Shown one piece after another: positions 11,028-20,477 of a stretch of DNA of 64,000 nucleotides; the first letter of the stretch is position 1; every line of letters starts with the position of its first letter. Under the pieces are notes generated by a model. It searched no databases, was not told where the DNA came from, and saw only the letters and a program-made list of their open reading frames with translations. The position numbers and the translations under genes are program-made. Origin of the DNA: Craspedostauros australis (lineage: Eukaryota; Bacillariophyta; Bacillariophyceae; Mastogloiales; Achnanthaceae); assembly GCA_026770025.1 (NCBI GenBank), contig JAMXDE010000003.1:868001-932000 (forward strand), read 5' to 3'.

Positions 11028-11934
11028 ATGGCGAGCGGCAACAATCCAAGCGCGATAATGGTCGGTACTTCGGTGGGACAACCGCCGCCCGTTGTGCATC
11101 GTAAGATTGCGATACTGGGGTTCCGTGCCGTGGGCAAGTCCTCCCTCACCAACGTCTACGTCACTGGCTCCTTCTCGGAGAAGTAAGTGCATCATCAACA
11201 TCATCACAGTTGTTGCTCAACAACGCGATACACTCAACTCATCCTCTGCAAATGCCCATCTTGTTCTTTGCTCTTCTCGTCCATGAACACACATCAAACA
11301 ACATATTATACTCTACACTCTATGTGATATATAATATTGTTTCATAGATACGATCCAACGATTGAAAGCACGTTGCACAAAACAATTCGATTCCGCAAGG
11401 TTCACTTCGATACGGCCATCATCGACACTGCTGGAATGGTGAGTCCAAACTTTCATTGATTCAATGCGAATCCAATGTGTGCCAATAATCCGCATGCTGC
11501 CATTCGTCGCGCAACGAGTATGCCTCCCCAATCTCATCCCTTCTTGCCCATATCATCCTCGACAGGACGAATACTCCAGACTCTCACGCAACGCTTCCGT
11601 CGGCGTCCACGGTTACGTTCTCGTCTTCAGCATCACATCGCGCCAATCCTTCGGCATGATCAGTCAAGTCAACGACTCCCTCCTCAACACGCTGGGCGAC
11701 GCACCGGACGTACCGCGCGTTCTCGTCGGCAGCATGAAGGATCTGTCGGCCAATCGCCAAGTGTCGACGCAGGATGCCCAGCAGCTCGCCGATTCGTGGA
11801 AGATCCCCTACATCGAATGCTCCAGCAAGACGCAAGAGAATGTGGGAGAAGTCTTCCAGACCCTGTTGCGCGAGATCGAGAAGGATGACGGATTCTTGGC
11901 CGAGACGGATGACGGCGGGTGTTGGATACTGTAG
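11028..11934 (+). CDS. RHEB: Rheb-like small GTPase (three exons)
   Basis: Exons 11028-11182, 11348-11438 and 11566-11934 join in phase (2, then 0) with GTAAGT and GTGAGT donors, giving 204 aa. The P-loop G-F-R-A-V-G-K-S-S carries Arg at the Ras Gly12 position, a Rheb hallmark. Switch I is Y-D-P-T-I-E-S-T and the body reads G-Y-V-L-V-F-S-I-T-S-R-Q-S-F. The protein ends C-W-I-L, a CAAX prenylation box, so it should sit on endomembranes. Rheb activates TORC1 in opisthokonts; TOR is widespread in diatoms, so the same role is inferred. Two oddities: the D-T-A-G-Q position is D-T-A-G-M, and the guanine-specificity motif N-K-x-D is S-M-K-D. Both weaken ordinary GTPase expectations. Family assignment is firm. 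Confidence 0.9.
11183..11347 (+). other. intron 1 of Rheb-like gene
   Basis: 165 bp, donor GTAAGTGC, acceptor TTTCATAG. It splits the Lys codon before Y-D-P-T-I-E. Confidence 0.88.
11439..11565 (+). other. intron 2 of Rheb-like gene
   Basis: 127 bp, donor GTGAGTCC, acceptor TCGACAG. It lies between D-T-A-G-M and D-E-Y-S, phase 0. Confidence 0.88.
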
Positions 11935-12633
11935 ATCGACATGCTGCAAGAGAAATGCTGTACGATGCTCTGTCTCTTTATCGACTCGATCAAGGGGCTC
12001 TTAATCATACTGCTTGTATAATATTATACAACATAAACCTTATTGTATAGCAGGTCACAAACAGTGCAGGGCTCGATGGGGTGGGCGTGACGCAGGATGC
12101 AGCATGGCGGCGCCCTTGCTACGGATCGGGACTGTACTTCAGAACACACGACTCGATTCATGCAGGTGATTGCAAACAGTAGTCCAACGAGTCGGTCAAG
12201 GTGGAACGAGGTTTTGGTTGTTTTTGTGATGAATGGGTGTGGACGAGATGGGAACGCAACGCAGAGCAACCGTCTCAAGAGAGAGCAACCACAAGAGAGC
12301 ATGCCAGGCACACAAGGAAAGGAAAGCAAGGGGCAGACTCCCTCCGACACACACAAGAGGGTGGACAGCTGCTGATCCCATTCCAACCGCATCTCGAAGT
12401 GGAACCAGTCATAGACAGAGCAGCAACGACCAGCAGGGGGAGCCATCACCGAACGCCAGGTTTACTTCCATCGCATTGCATCGTATCGCACTGAGTCTTT
12501 CTCTTCGTTGTGAGTGCGTGCAACTTCTTCGTGAGTTGGAAGGGTGGAGAAGTAGCAATACCAACAACAACAGCAACAACAGCAACAATAATAACAGCAA
12601 CAACAATAATAACAACAACATCCAAACCACATC
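11935..12633. other. intergenic region before HOP2
   Basis: About 700 bp with no supported gene. The last 80 bp are the AAC/AAT-rich leader of the HOP2 gene. Confidence 0.5.
12558..12622 (+). repeat. AAC/AAT trinucleotide repeat in HOP2 leader
   Basis: About 21 AAC, AGC and AAT triplets almost without interruption, ending 12 bp before the start codon. On the mRNA strand the stretch has almost no G. Confidence 0.88.
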
Positions 12634-14613
12634 ATGACACCAGCCTCATCGCCGCATCGAAAGCGCAACATTGACGATGTGTCGGCACAGGCGGATCTTG
12701 CGTCTGCCGTGACGGGCGATCTGTTCGGCGATACGTTTGGCAACGACGCAGGTCCCAAACGCCCCAAAGCAGGCAGCGATTCGTCGTCGTACGGCTCCTT
12801 CCAGTCCCCAACGCCATCGTCGGGTGGAAGTATCAACAGTGGTGATGGCCTTGCTGTCGAGATGCAGGGCGTTGGGGTTGGCGTGCTGCAGGATCACAAC
12901 ATCAGTACGCAAGTCGATTCTGCCATGCTGTCTGGCGGTGTGCAGCAGCAGGTGGCTGTGGCCGTGGCTGTCAATGACACTAGCAACAACACTGTCAACA
13001 ACACTACCACGTCAGCAGGCACCCCGTCCGTGATTTACACCCACCCAATGGAAGACGTCGCACTACCACCGCAACAAACCAAAACCGAACAGAACCCAAA
13101 GACCAAGAGATCGCAGTCCCCATCCACATTTCAGATGGACACGTTGGCAACCCTCCCACCACCCGCCAAACGAACGCCACCCTGCTCGCAAAATTCGAAC
13201 AAGCTCAAACAAGACAGCCCATCGTCCTACGTGCAAGATGTGGAGGTGGTTGCCCCTGACAATCAGCCAGTAAAGGTATCATGCCCTGTCACCACGGCTG
13301 TCGATACCGATGATGGTGCTTCCAATGGGGATGACGAAGACTTTCATGATGATGCTGACGATGAGGACTTTGGCGATGATGCGGAATTTGAAGAAGAGAC
13401 AACACCTGTGCGCAAGCCAAAGAAGGCAGCCAAAACCAAGGCTACGCTCAGGTCATCACCAAGGGCAAAGAAAGGGCGCAACGCCACCATCACCAAACAA
13501 CAACAGCAGCAACTGTCTCAGACTTCCAACGCATCCAACGTGTCGCACAACTCCAGTGAAGTTGCTTCCGCATCGTCCAAGAGCACTTCCAAGCCACCCA
13601 CCAAGGCCACAACCAAGAAAGCGAAGAAGAATGGCAAAAAGTCCAAAGCCGCATCCAAGGCATCCCCAACGCCACCTCCCTCACAACAGGACGGCGAGAA
13701 AAGCAAGGCGAGCCAAGAAGCGAATCTCTCCCAGTCCACATCTTCGCAATCTTCCAAGACAAAGGCCAAGGCAAAGTCCACACCAAAGGGCAAGGGCAAG
13801 ACCGCTGCCGACAAATCAGCAAAGACACCCAGCAAGACCACCAAGACTGCCAAAGCAGGCACGCCCGCGTCCGCAAAGAAGAAGAAAAAGACCACCTTCC
13901 AGGACGACCTCTTGCGGTACATGTTCGGCAACGCCAAGCCATGTAACCTCAAGCTCCTTTGCGATGCCCTCAAGACGGGCGAGTCCGCCGTCAACTTCTG
14001 CATGATGTCCCTCGTCGACAAGGAATGGGTCATGAAGAAGGAGTTCGTCTCCAAGAAGGCATCAGGCCGCACGAAGGAACTCTACTGGCCCAACCTCTCC
14101 GCCGTCAGCAAGTCCAAGGAACTGCAGCAGGCGCTGGGCGTCACGTCCGTCACGCCCGATGAAGTGCGCGGCGCCGTCGCGAATCGCCAGATGCTGGCAG
14201 CGCAGCTGTCGGGTTTGGAGCGCGAACTCGCCGGCGTTTTGGCACAGCCCAGCAACGCCGATCTCACGGTTCAAATCGCACAAGCCAAGGTCGAAGTCGA
14301 GGAATTGGAAAAGCGCCGCCAAGAGACGGTCGGTCGCATCGACGCCGCATCGCCCAGCAAGCCATCGCAACCACGGCCATCGCAAAAGCGTCTCAAGAAG
14401 CAAATCAACACGATGCGCGGCGAATGGAAGAAACGTCGCGACAAGTGTATGGACTTCATCGATCAGCTTGCCGACGGCATGGAGAAGAAGGTCAAGGACG
14501 TCGTCAAGATGCTGGAGCTCGAGACGGATGAGATGACCGGCGCGGTCATGCCACCCAAGTACGAAACGGAGGATGCCAAACCGAAGCGCGTCGTGCGCAA
14601 GCGGCGTGGCTGA
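12634..14613 (+). CDS. HOP2: HOP2/TBPIP homologous-pairing protein with long N-terminal extension
   Basis: The product is 659 aa, intronless. Residues about 421-640 match the whole length of HOP2 (PSMC3IP, about 220 aa in animals): a winged helix (F-Q-D-D-L-L-R-Y-M-F-G, then A-V-N-F-C-M-M-S-L-V-D-K-E-W-V), a coiled coil (about 500-560) and the conserved C-terminal end with G-E-W-K-K-R-R-D-K and L-E-L-E-T-D-E. HOP2 pairs with MND1 and stimulates DMC1/RAD51 strand exchange in meiosis. The first 420 residues are disordered: Ser/Thr/Pro-rich, an acidic block (about 225-255) and many Lys/Ala repeats like a histone-H1 tail, which suggests DNA or chromatin binding. The extension is in the same unbroken frame, with no splice sites needed. 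Family call firm; role of the extension inferred. Confidence 0.85.
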   Translation: MTPASSPHRKRNIDDVSAQADLASAVTGDLFGDTFGNDAGPKRPKAGSDSSSYGSFQSPTPSSGGSINSGDGLAVEMQGVGVGVLQDHNISTQVDSAMLSGGVQQQVAVAVAVNDTSNNTVNNTTTSAGTPSVIYTHPMEDVALPPQQTKTEQNPKTKRSQSPSTFQMDTLATLPPPAKRTPPCSQNSNKLKQDSPSSYVQDVEVVAPDNQPVKVSCPVTTAVDTDDGASNGDDEDFHDDADDEDFGDDAEFEEETTPVRKPKKAAKTKATLRSSPRAKKGRNATITKQQQQQLSQTSNASNVSHNSSEVASASSKSTSKPPTKATTKKAKKNGKKSKAASKASPTPPPSQQDGEKSKASQEANLSQSTSSQSSKTKAKAKSTPKGKGKTAADKSAKTPSKTTKTAKAGTPASAKKKKKTTFQDDLLRYMFGNAKPCNLKLLCDALKTGESAVNFCMMSLVDKEWVMKKEFVSKKASGRTKELYWPNLSAVSKSKELQQALGVTSVTPDEVRGAVANRQMLAAQLSGLERELAGVLAQPSNADLTVQIAQAKVEVEELEKRRQETVGRIDAASPSKPSQPRPSQKRLKKQINTMRGEWKKRRDKCMDFIDQLADGMEKKVKDVVKMLELETDEMTGAVMPPKYETEDAKPKRVVRKRRG

Positions 14614-14767
14614 AGACGGGAAGCGCAGGGACGACGACAACAGTGTATGGCAGAAGACAAGAGCGAACCAAAGCAATGCGAAGCAAAAGTGCAGCGATAA
14701 CCAGTTAATGAATGATACTGCGTGTTCATCATTTCCTTCTTTAGCTCATTTGCGCCACGCTGCAGCT

Positions 14768-15859
14768 CTAATCGCTTTCCACCACGATGTTGAGCAACAC
14801 TTCCCGCACCTCGAATTTATCCGGATCCGAATTGTAATTCGTGTCCATGTAGTAATCTTCCACGATGACTTTGGACCCCATCCGCTGCGCCGTCAACAAG
14901 GCCGCGACGCCGTACCGCCCGTAGTTGGGATAAAATCGATATCCTTGCTCTTGAATCAAGATTTGCGCATTCTGCGTGATGTCGCCATCCAGCGCGATGT
15001 TGAAGGACAGATCGCCCATATCCTCCAACCAATCTTCCAGAACGATGGGATCGATGGGACTGATATCGACGAGCGCGACGAGCCCCGTCGCTTGCAGCCG
15101 ATCGCCGAAGGCTCGCAAGGCCTCCAAGCACGACGCGAGCTGCTGCGGTCGTTGTTGCGACGGTCGCGTCTCGATACCCAACAACTGCAACAGCCGCTGT
15201 CCCACTTGCGCTTCGAACGTGCGCAGGAAAGGACCGAAGGCAATCTTATGTTGCAGCAACAGATCCGTGTAGGCCTTGTAGTGCACGTAAGTCGCGAAAT
15301 TGAATTGCTCGGCATCCTGCGTCAGCCCCGATCGCTCGAACGAAGCGCGCACGAGATTTTCGACCTTATCGATTTGCGTTTGCAACGGCAATTGCGTGAT
15401 GGTGACGAAGACGTCATCCGTCATGCGCAAGATGGATCGCGCCGTCGCCACGTCGAGTGGTTGCGGTTCGGGAATGGCTTTGGGCGCCGGAAGCAGATCC
15501 TGTTTGCGACGTTCGGCACCCAACGCAAAACGATCCGAGAATCGTTCCCACTGTCCGTCGACCTGATCCATGATCTGAGCGCCCTTGACGACGGACGTGC
15601 GCACGGAGATGCCGAGATCCGACGTCGTGACGGCCTTCGTGATGCGGGCGCCCACCTCACCGGCGTGGGCGGTTTGGGGCAATGCGGCCGTCGTGACGAA
15701 GATGGCGTTGAGGACGTCGCGTCGCGATGTGGTTCTTTGCAACAGCGGAGAGGATGGCAACACATCACGCCGCTTCTGCGTTGTCTGATAAGCAGAAACG
15801 CCGTTGCAGTGCAGCGACAGCATCGATATCATCCACATGGAGCCGCACCATCTCGTCAT
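14768..15859 (-). CDS. predicted thylakoid-lumen protein, function unknown
   Basis: The product is 363 aa. A three-part targeting leader is visible: a short hydrophobic signal ending V-S-A before Tyr-Gln (heterokont plastid type), a basic Ser/Thr transit part, then S-R-R-D-V-L-N-A-I-F-V followed by P-Q-T-A-H-A, a twin-arginine lumen signal ending in A-x-A. The mature part (about 68-363) is helical at first and ends with a mixed region (Y-R-F-Y-P-N-Y-G-R-Y-G) and V-L-L-N-I-V-V-E-S-D. I do not recognise the mature domain. The ATG at 15859 opens the frame; M8, M10 or M13 would also keep the signal. The gene ends 155 bp from the convergent HOP2 gene and shares a 598-bp upstream region with the divergent nucleoporin gene. 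Targeting is well supported; function is not. Confidence 0.8.
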   Translation of the reverse strand: MTRWCGSMWMISMLSLHCNGVSAYQTTQKRRDVLPSSPLLQRTTSRRDVLNAIFVTTAALPQTAHAGEVGARITKAVTTSDLGISVRTSVVKGAQIMDQVDGQWERFSDRFALGAERRKQDLLPAPKAIPEPQPLDVATARSILRMTDDVFVTITQLPLQTQIDKVENLVRASFERSGLTQDAEQFNFATYVHYKAYTDLLLQHKIAFGPFLRTFEAQVGQRLLQLLGIETRPSQQRPQQLASCLEALRAFGDRLQATGLVALVDISPIDPIVLEDWLEDMGDLSFNIALDGDITQNAQILIQEQGYRFYPNYGRYGVAALLTAQRMGSKVIVEDYYMDTNYNSDPDKFEVREVLLNIVVESD

Positions 15860-16457
15860 CGTCGAATTGTGTTGGTATTATGTGATTGATGAGAGGGTGT
15901 GTTGGTACTATCTGACAGGAGTATGGTATTATAATACTTCTGAGTAGTTGTAGTTGTAGAGTAGCAGGTGTACAATCTACTCGACGATCTGTGATGATGC
16001 CCCAAAGCGTCTCGTTCTTGACTTTGTGTCGGATGAACGTGCGCACCCGCTGAGTGGGTTTGTTTGTTGGCATCAGCGCATGTGACATCAGTTTGTGGAG
16101 AATTGATGGGAACGATCTGACATGTAATCAACTGAGTCAATCTTGAGTAACCGTCGGGTTCGCAGCAAACAACCGTTTGCTTTCGTGATTTCGAGTCGAG
16201 AGCAAACCCGGCAACAGCCAACGACAACGATCCACCAAACGGTGTTTGTCTGTGTTGTTTGTGTGAGTGAAGCGCCAGCCATCAAATCCAACCCAGAAGC
16301 CCATTCTTCCCGTATTGCTACTTCTTGTCGTCTTGCTCTGTCTTGTTCTGTCTTGCTTTGTCTGATGTGAACAATCACATTGACCACAAAGCAGTGCATC
16401 ACATAACAACATAACATAACAACACATACGCGTATACGTCCTCGCGACACCACCACC
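15860..16457. promoter_or_regulatory. 598-bp divergent promoter region
   Basis: Both flanking genes point away from this stretch, so it must carry the promoters of the lumen protein (-) and the nucleoporin (+). Both ends read CA-rich and G-poor on their own coding strands (on the plus strand, AACAACATAACATAACAACACA at the right end). No defined motif was identified. Confidence 0.6.
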
Positions 16458-17603
16458 ATGGCATCCGTAACGACACCGCAATTCCTGTTCCCAACGCTGC
16501 AACCGCAGGAGCGCAAGAAGGACAGCACGCCCAAGGCCAAGCGCATTGAGAATCCGCTGCTGAACCGCAGTGCTGCGCTGCACAACACGGGCGTCGCTGC
16601 CAACACGAGCGTCTTTGGCACGGGCAGCGCCTTCCAGACGACGGCCTTCACGTTCGGCAATGCTGCGTCGCGTGCGCCGTTGCATTCCATTCAGAATACC
16701 ATCAGCGATGGCTCTCGCAATAGCAGTGTGGTCAAGCCGGCGGACGCCAGTGCTCGGACGAGGACATCGACTCAGGTGGAGAAGGAAGAGGATGACTTCT
16801 TCTTTGGGGCACCGCCGCCCAAGGCCAGTCTCAGTATGATGGGATACATGAATCAGCGGCAGCAGCAGAAGTCGCAGCAGCCACAGAGTGCCAACCCCAA
16901 CACCAATGTCGGTGTCGGTGTCAGTGTTAGCACACCAACAGCATCTGCATTCCCAACCATCAGCAGCGGAAGCAACACCGCATTCAGCACAACCACACCA
17001 ACAGCCACCACCACCACCACAATGAAACAAACATTCGGAACGCAACCACCGCGCGCGTCCACAGCCAACCCTTCTGCCTCGTCCGCCGAAGCCTTCAGCA
17101 CGTTGCAACCAGCCTACGTCGACGACAACCGCTGGGTCCTCGTGCACGGATACACCAACCAGGACCAGTACGAAGAGATCCTCGCCTTGTGCCACACGTT
17201 GGGCTGCGTCACGGATTCGCGCGGCGCCACGACGTCCAACTGGGTCGCCGTCCAATTCGCCGATCCCCTCGCCGCCCAAAAGGCCATCTGCCACAACTCG
17301 CATCGTCTGCCCAGCGGCATCTTCATCGGCGTCACGCAGCTGACACCGCAGCTGCATCGATCGATTCATGCCTCCGAATTTGCGGTGGGACGTGTCGATC
17401 GCGCACCGGCGGCGAAGCCATTCTTTACGGACGTCTACGATCGTGACGCCATCATTCATCCCAAGATGGACTTTCTGGACGATCGCGATATTCTGTTGCA
17501 TTGCGAAGACGACCCTGCGCAGGAAGCCGCGACGTCCGTGTGCGATCGTGTCATGGCGTGGTGCAAACAGTGGGTCCAGCCGACGAAGGCGAAAGGCGAA
17601 TAG
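16458..17603 (+). CDS. NUP35: nucleoporin Nup35/Nup53 family
   Basis: The product is 381 aa, intronless. The N-terminal 200 residues are Ser/Thr/Asn-rich with scattered Phe (T-A-F-T-F-G-N, F-F-F-G-A) and include M-M-G-Y-M-N. Residues about 220-300 form the atypical RRM_Nup35 fold: R-W-V-L-V-H-G-Y, L-C-H-T-L-G-C-V, S-N-W-V-A-V-Q-F and I-F-I-G-V. This matches the human order of a strand, N-W-(hydrophobic)-x-(hydrophobic)-x-(Y/F), then a basic helix and I-G-V. In Nup35 this RRM dimerises rather than binding RNA, and the protein links inner-ring nucleoporins to the pore membrane. The C-terminal end (D-R-V-M-A-W-C-K-Q-W-V) could be the amphipathic membrane-binding helix known from the family. Confidence 0.87.
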   Translation: MASVTTPQFLFPTLQPQERKKDSTPKAKRIENPLLNRSAALHNTGVAANTSVFGTGSAFQTTAFTFGNAASRAPLHSIQNTISDGSRNSSVVKPADASARTRTSTQVEKEEDDFFFGAPPPKASLSMMGYMNQRQQQKSQQPQSANPNTNVGVGVSVSTPTASAFPTISSGSNTAFSTTTPTATTTTTMKQTFGTQPPRASTANPSASSAEAFSTLQPAYVDDNRWVLVHGYTNQDQYEEILALCHTLGCVTDSRGATTSNWVAVQFADPLAAQKAICHNSHRLPSGIFIGVTQLTPQLHRSIHASEFAVGRVDRAPAAKPFFTDVYDRDAIIHPKMDFLDDRDILLHCEDDPAQEAATSVCDRVMAWCKQWVQPTKAKGE

Positions 17604-17720
17604 AGTCGATTAGCGTAACGTAGTGTATGGTGAATACTATAATACGATCTTACGCTCTTGCGCTCTTACACTAATGCTAATGCCAATAGTAGTCCTCATA
17701 GTATACTACTCGATGTATGT

Positions 17721-18059
17721 CTACTTGTCATTCCATTGACAGCTGCATTTGACGCACTTGTAGAATACCGACATGGGCTCGTCGGCGCTTCGGATCTGAA
17801 TTTGCATGAAGTACGCCTCGTTGTGGTTGCACGTGGGACACACGGCCATAGTGCGGTCCACGTTCTCCCACGCTGCGGCGCCGCCCAAGATGTCGTCCAC
17901 TTGCTTGCGTTTGGGATACGCCTTCTTCGTCACGACGGACGCGATCTTGCACGAGTACGGGCATGTGCTGCAGAAGAAGTACCCCTGCGGGTTGGCCTCG
18001 TCCGACAGGGCATTCTGCCGCACCTGCAGCAACGTTCCATCCGAAGGGCAGAACCACAT
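17721..18059 (-). CDS. RPC11: RNA polymerase III subunit RPC11/POLR3K
   Basis: The product is 112 aa, the normal family length (108-110). The signature D-D-I-L-G-G-A-A-A-W-E-N-V-D and the C-terminal zinc ribbon (C-P-T-C, then Q-I-R-S-A-D-E-P, then C-V-K-C) are intact; the D-E of the hairpin is the acidic pair needed for RNA 3' cleavage and Pol III termination/reinitiation. The N-terminal ribbon starts F-C-P-S-D-G where the family has C-P-x-C-G, so one zinc ligand is Asp; the second pair (F-C-S-T-C-P-Y) is present. The ATG at 18059 gives M-W-F-C-P, aligning with the family start. The start is only 20 bp past the stop of the upstream same-strand gene, separated by a poly-A tract ending ACAG, which could be a 3' splice site for an upstream leader exon. 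Confidence 0.93.
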   Translation of the reverse strand: MWFCPSDGTLLQVRQNALSDEANPQGYFFCSTCPYSCKIASVVTKKAYPKRKQVDDILGGAAAWENVDRTMAVCPTCNHNEAYFMQIQIRSADEPMSVFYKCVKCSCQWNDK

Positions 18060-18079
18060 TCTGTTTTTTTTTGTGTGGC

Positions 18080-20477
18080 TCACAGCGTCGTGATGCCTTT
18101 GTCCAAATCTCTCCAACTCGTCGGATTCTCACGATTGAAAAATCCTGGTCGCAGCGGCATGTAGTTGTGCATTTCCAGTTTTTTCGGCATCGGGCTGTAG
18201 TAGTACGTCGTGGGCAATTTGCCGTCCTCGTATCCTGGTTGTCGTTCGTGGACGGAATGGTACCCGCGGATGCGGTTGATGTACCCCGTGAAGGTGGAAT
18301 AGAAGCAACCGAAGAAGACGCGACCACGCGATGCCACGAGCTGGTCGATCATGCCGTAGTAGTTCGTGTTCATATCCTTGAGAAGGTGCATGAAATCATC
18401 GAGGAAGACGACGTCGTAATGCTTCTTCATGGGATCGAAGAAGGACTTATCGCGTTCGTCCGTGGCGATGAAGATTGTCATGCCCGGCGTCAGCTCGTCC
18501 TTCGTGTACTCGTACAATTCGTCGCCCGAAATGCGCGTCGTCTTATACTGGAAATCGCCGCGGCGCACATGGAACGAATCGAAGATGCCATCGGCATTGC
18601 CGCGTTGTTTGGATCGCTGCCGCACGGCGTCGACGAGGCGGGCGCCGGCGCACTGGATCTCGTCTCTGTACCGGATATGATCGCGCACGAAGCGCTTCAT
18701 CCACAGATCCTCGCGCCAATCCTCGAAGAAGAGGAAGGCGTAGAAATGCACGAGCATGCGCAGTCGCTCTTTGTGGTTGCATTGGAAGTGGAGGGTCTGC
18801 TGGTTTTGCAGGAACTCGTCGTAAACGCACAGCGCCTTGCGTCCCGCGAGATTCTCCTCCAGTCGCTGCTTCGCTGGTCCATCCACCGGGACGGGGTTTC
18901 CGATGTACTTCTCCATGGCGTGCCTCATGTCGTCGTGATTCTCCTCCATCACCTCGTGCACGAGCTCCTGCAGCATCTCCGTGTCCTTGTGATCACCCGA
19001 TTTGGGAAAAGCGGGAAGGCACTGTCCTGGATTCCATCTGGCCGTCACCGAAACGTTTCGCAAGTAGCCTCGCAGGACGTCGTAGTCCGGCTGATCGATG
19101 CCATCCCAGTTCGTGCGGTTGCCCGGCGGGAACAAGACGTTCCCGGTGTCCTGGCTCTTCAGCTTGCCTTTCATGGCGAGCCTCGTGAGATACTCCTCCA
19201 TCGAGATGATGTCCAACCCGGCGTGTTCATCTGCCAGTTCCTGGATGGGAAAGAAATCGGCGAAACCAAAGTGATTTTGCTGGCCGCCCTTGCCTTTTCC
19301 CAGCAGGTACCTGCAAGTATAGAGCAAGTGCAACATGATATAGTCGATTAGAGTAAAATAACTCATGGTCAGGCATACACACGATGCATACGATGGGAGA
19401 CGGATGGATGGTGTCACATAGTGGCGAGTACAAATGAAGTACGCGCTCTTTCCACTGACAATGAGTATCACGATGGCGACAACAGCGACAACAACAACTT
19501 ACATTTTCTTTTGAGGCGGCATCACAAGCGTTCGGCCCATAGCGACGGCCAATCCTGTTTGGTATTGATGTAGAGGATGGTACAAAGCGGCGTTGTCGCA
19601 TGAATGCACAACGTGCATTGCAAGCACAGAGTGGTGTCATAATTTTCAGCATTTGCAACGACGAACGAATTTGTGAGTCGTTGGATCGGATGTTTTTCGA
19701 CGATGAAGCTTCATAGCATAGGTGTACATAGACCTGCGCATCCACACAACCCATCGTACAGCGTGCCGCATCACAACATTACCGCCCACTCCACATAACG
19801 CCATCGACACCTTGCATCATGCAGCACTCGACATCCACCACCATGCCAATATTATTCGCACTCGTCGTAGTTGCGACACTGTCACCCGCCACATCCTCAC
19901 CTATCGTCGATTCCATGGCCATGCGAATGTTGTTCCAACCACCGCCATCCGGCTCGAATGTCATGTACCGCTCCTCCGCTTTGGACTGCCGATGGAAGGG
20001 ACTGACGTAGGCGGCATCCGACGGAATCTCCTCCCAATACACCATCTCCTGCGCGGCTGCTTCGGACGGACCACCGAAGCGATCGCAATTGAGCTTGCTC
20101 ATGACGGGATCTCCCGCATGCATCTCCACGGCATGTTCCGTCACAACGTCCTCATCCTCATCATCATAATCGTGATGCGCTTCTCTGCGCTGATGCAATT
20201 GCTGGATATCGTCATAATGATGCTGCTTCAGCAGTTCCATCTTTTTCTTGCGCGCTTCTTCGGCATGCGTCAGGTAGTGAGCCAATCGATCGTGGATCGG
20301 CGTATCGTGCGCATGCTGGATCTGTTCCGTCGAATGCAAGAAGCTCAACGAGAAGGACATCAGGAAGGCGACGCCGAAGACGCCGATGAAGAGATCGTTC
20401 ATGCCCGTGCCACCGCGTTTCCGTCGTTCGGTCGTTGGTTTTGTCGTTGCGCCATTTTGTGGCAACGGAGTCGGCAT
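18080..20477 (-). CDS. GDP-fucose O-fucosyltransferase-like protein (three exons)
   Basis: Exons 19901-20477, 19503-19554 and 18080-19310 join in phase (1, then 2), giving 619 aa. The ATG at 20477 was used because the frame upstream has only a GTG and reads as an AAC-rich leader. Residues about 29-48 (L-F-I-G-V-F-G-V-A-F-L) form a type II membrane anchor followed by a charged stem, as in Golgi enzymes. The O-FucT core begins with F-E-P-D-G-G-G-W-N-N-I-R-M (about 175-187). The 52-bp exon 2 supplies G-L-A-V-A-M-G-R-T-L-V-M-P-P, the family's second motif. Near residue 455 is H-V-R-R-G-D-F (donor-binding H-x-R), and near 531-556 R-V-F-F-G-C-F-Y-S-T-F-T-G-Y, the third motif. The predicted reaction is transfer of fucose from GDP-fucose in the secretory pathway; the acceptor is unknown. 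Confidence 0.88.
19311..19502 (-). other. intron 2 of O-fucosyltransferase-like gene
   Basis: 192 bp on the minus strand, donor GTAAGTTG, acceptor ACTTGCAG. It splits the Met codon between P-Q-K-K and Y-L-L-G. Confidence 0.85.
19555..19900 (-). other. intron 1 of O-fucosyltransferase-like gene
   Basis: 346 bp, donor GTGAGGAT, acceptor CCAAACAG. Joining its ends gives the family-typical E-S-T-I-G-L-A-V-A-M. Confidence 0.85.

Noticed and set aside
14573-15889. 438-codon open frame on the plus strand
   Set aside because: It lies antisense to the lumen-protein gene, which has a full targeting leader; the plus frame has no domain and shadows codon bias.
16137-17501. 454-codon open frame on the minus strand
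   Set aside because: It is antisense to the nucleoporin gene and Arg/Cys/Gly-rich without a domain.
17963-19351. 462-codon open frame on the plus strand
   Set aside because: It is antisense to the O-fucosyltransferase-like exon 3, which carries all family motifs.
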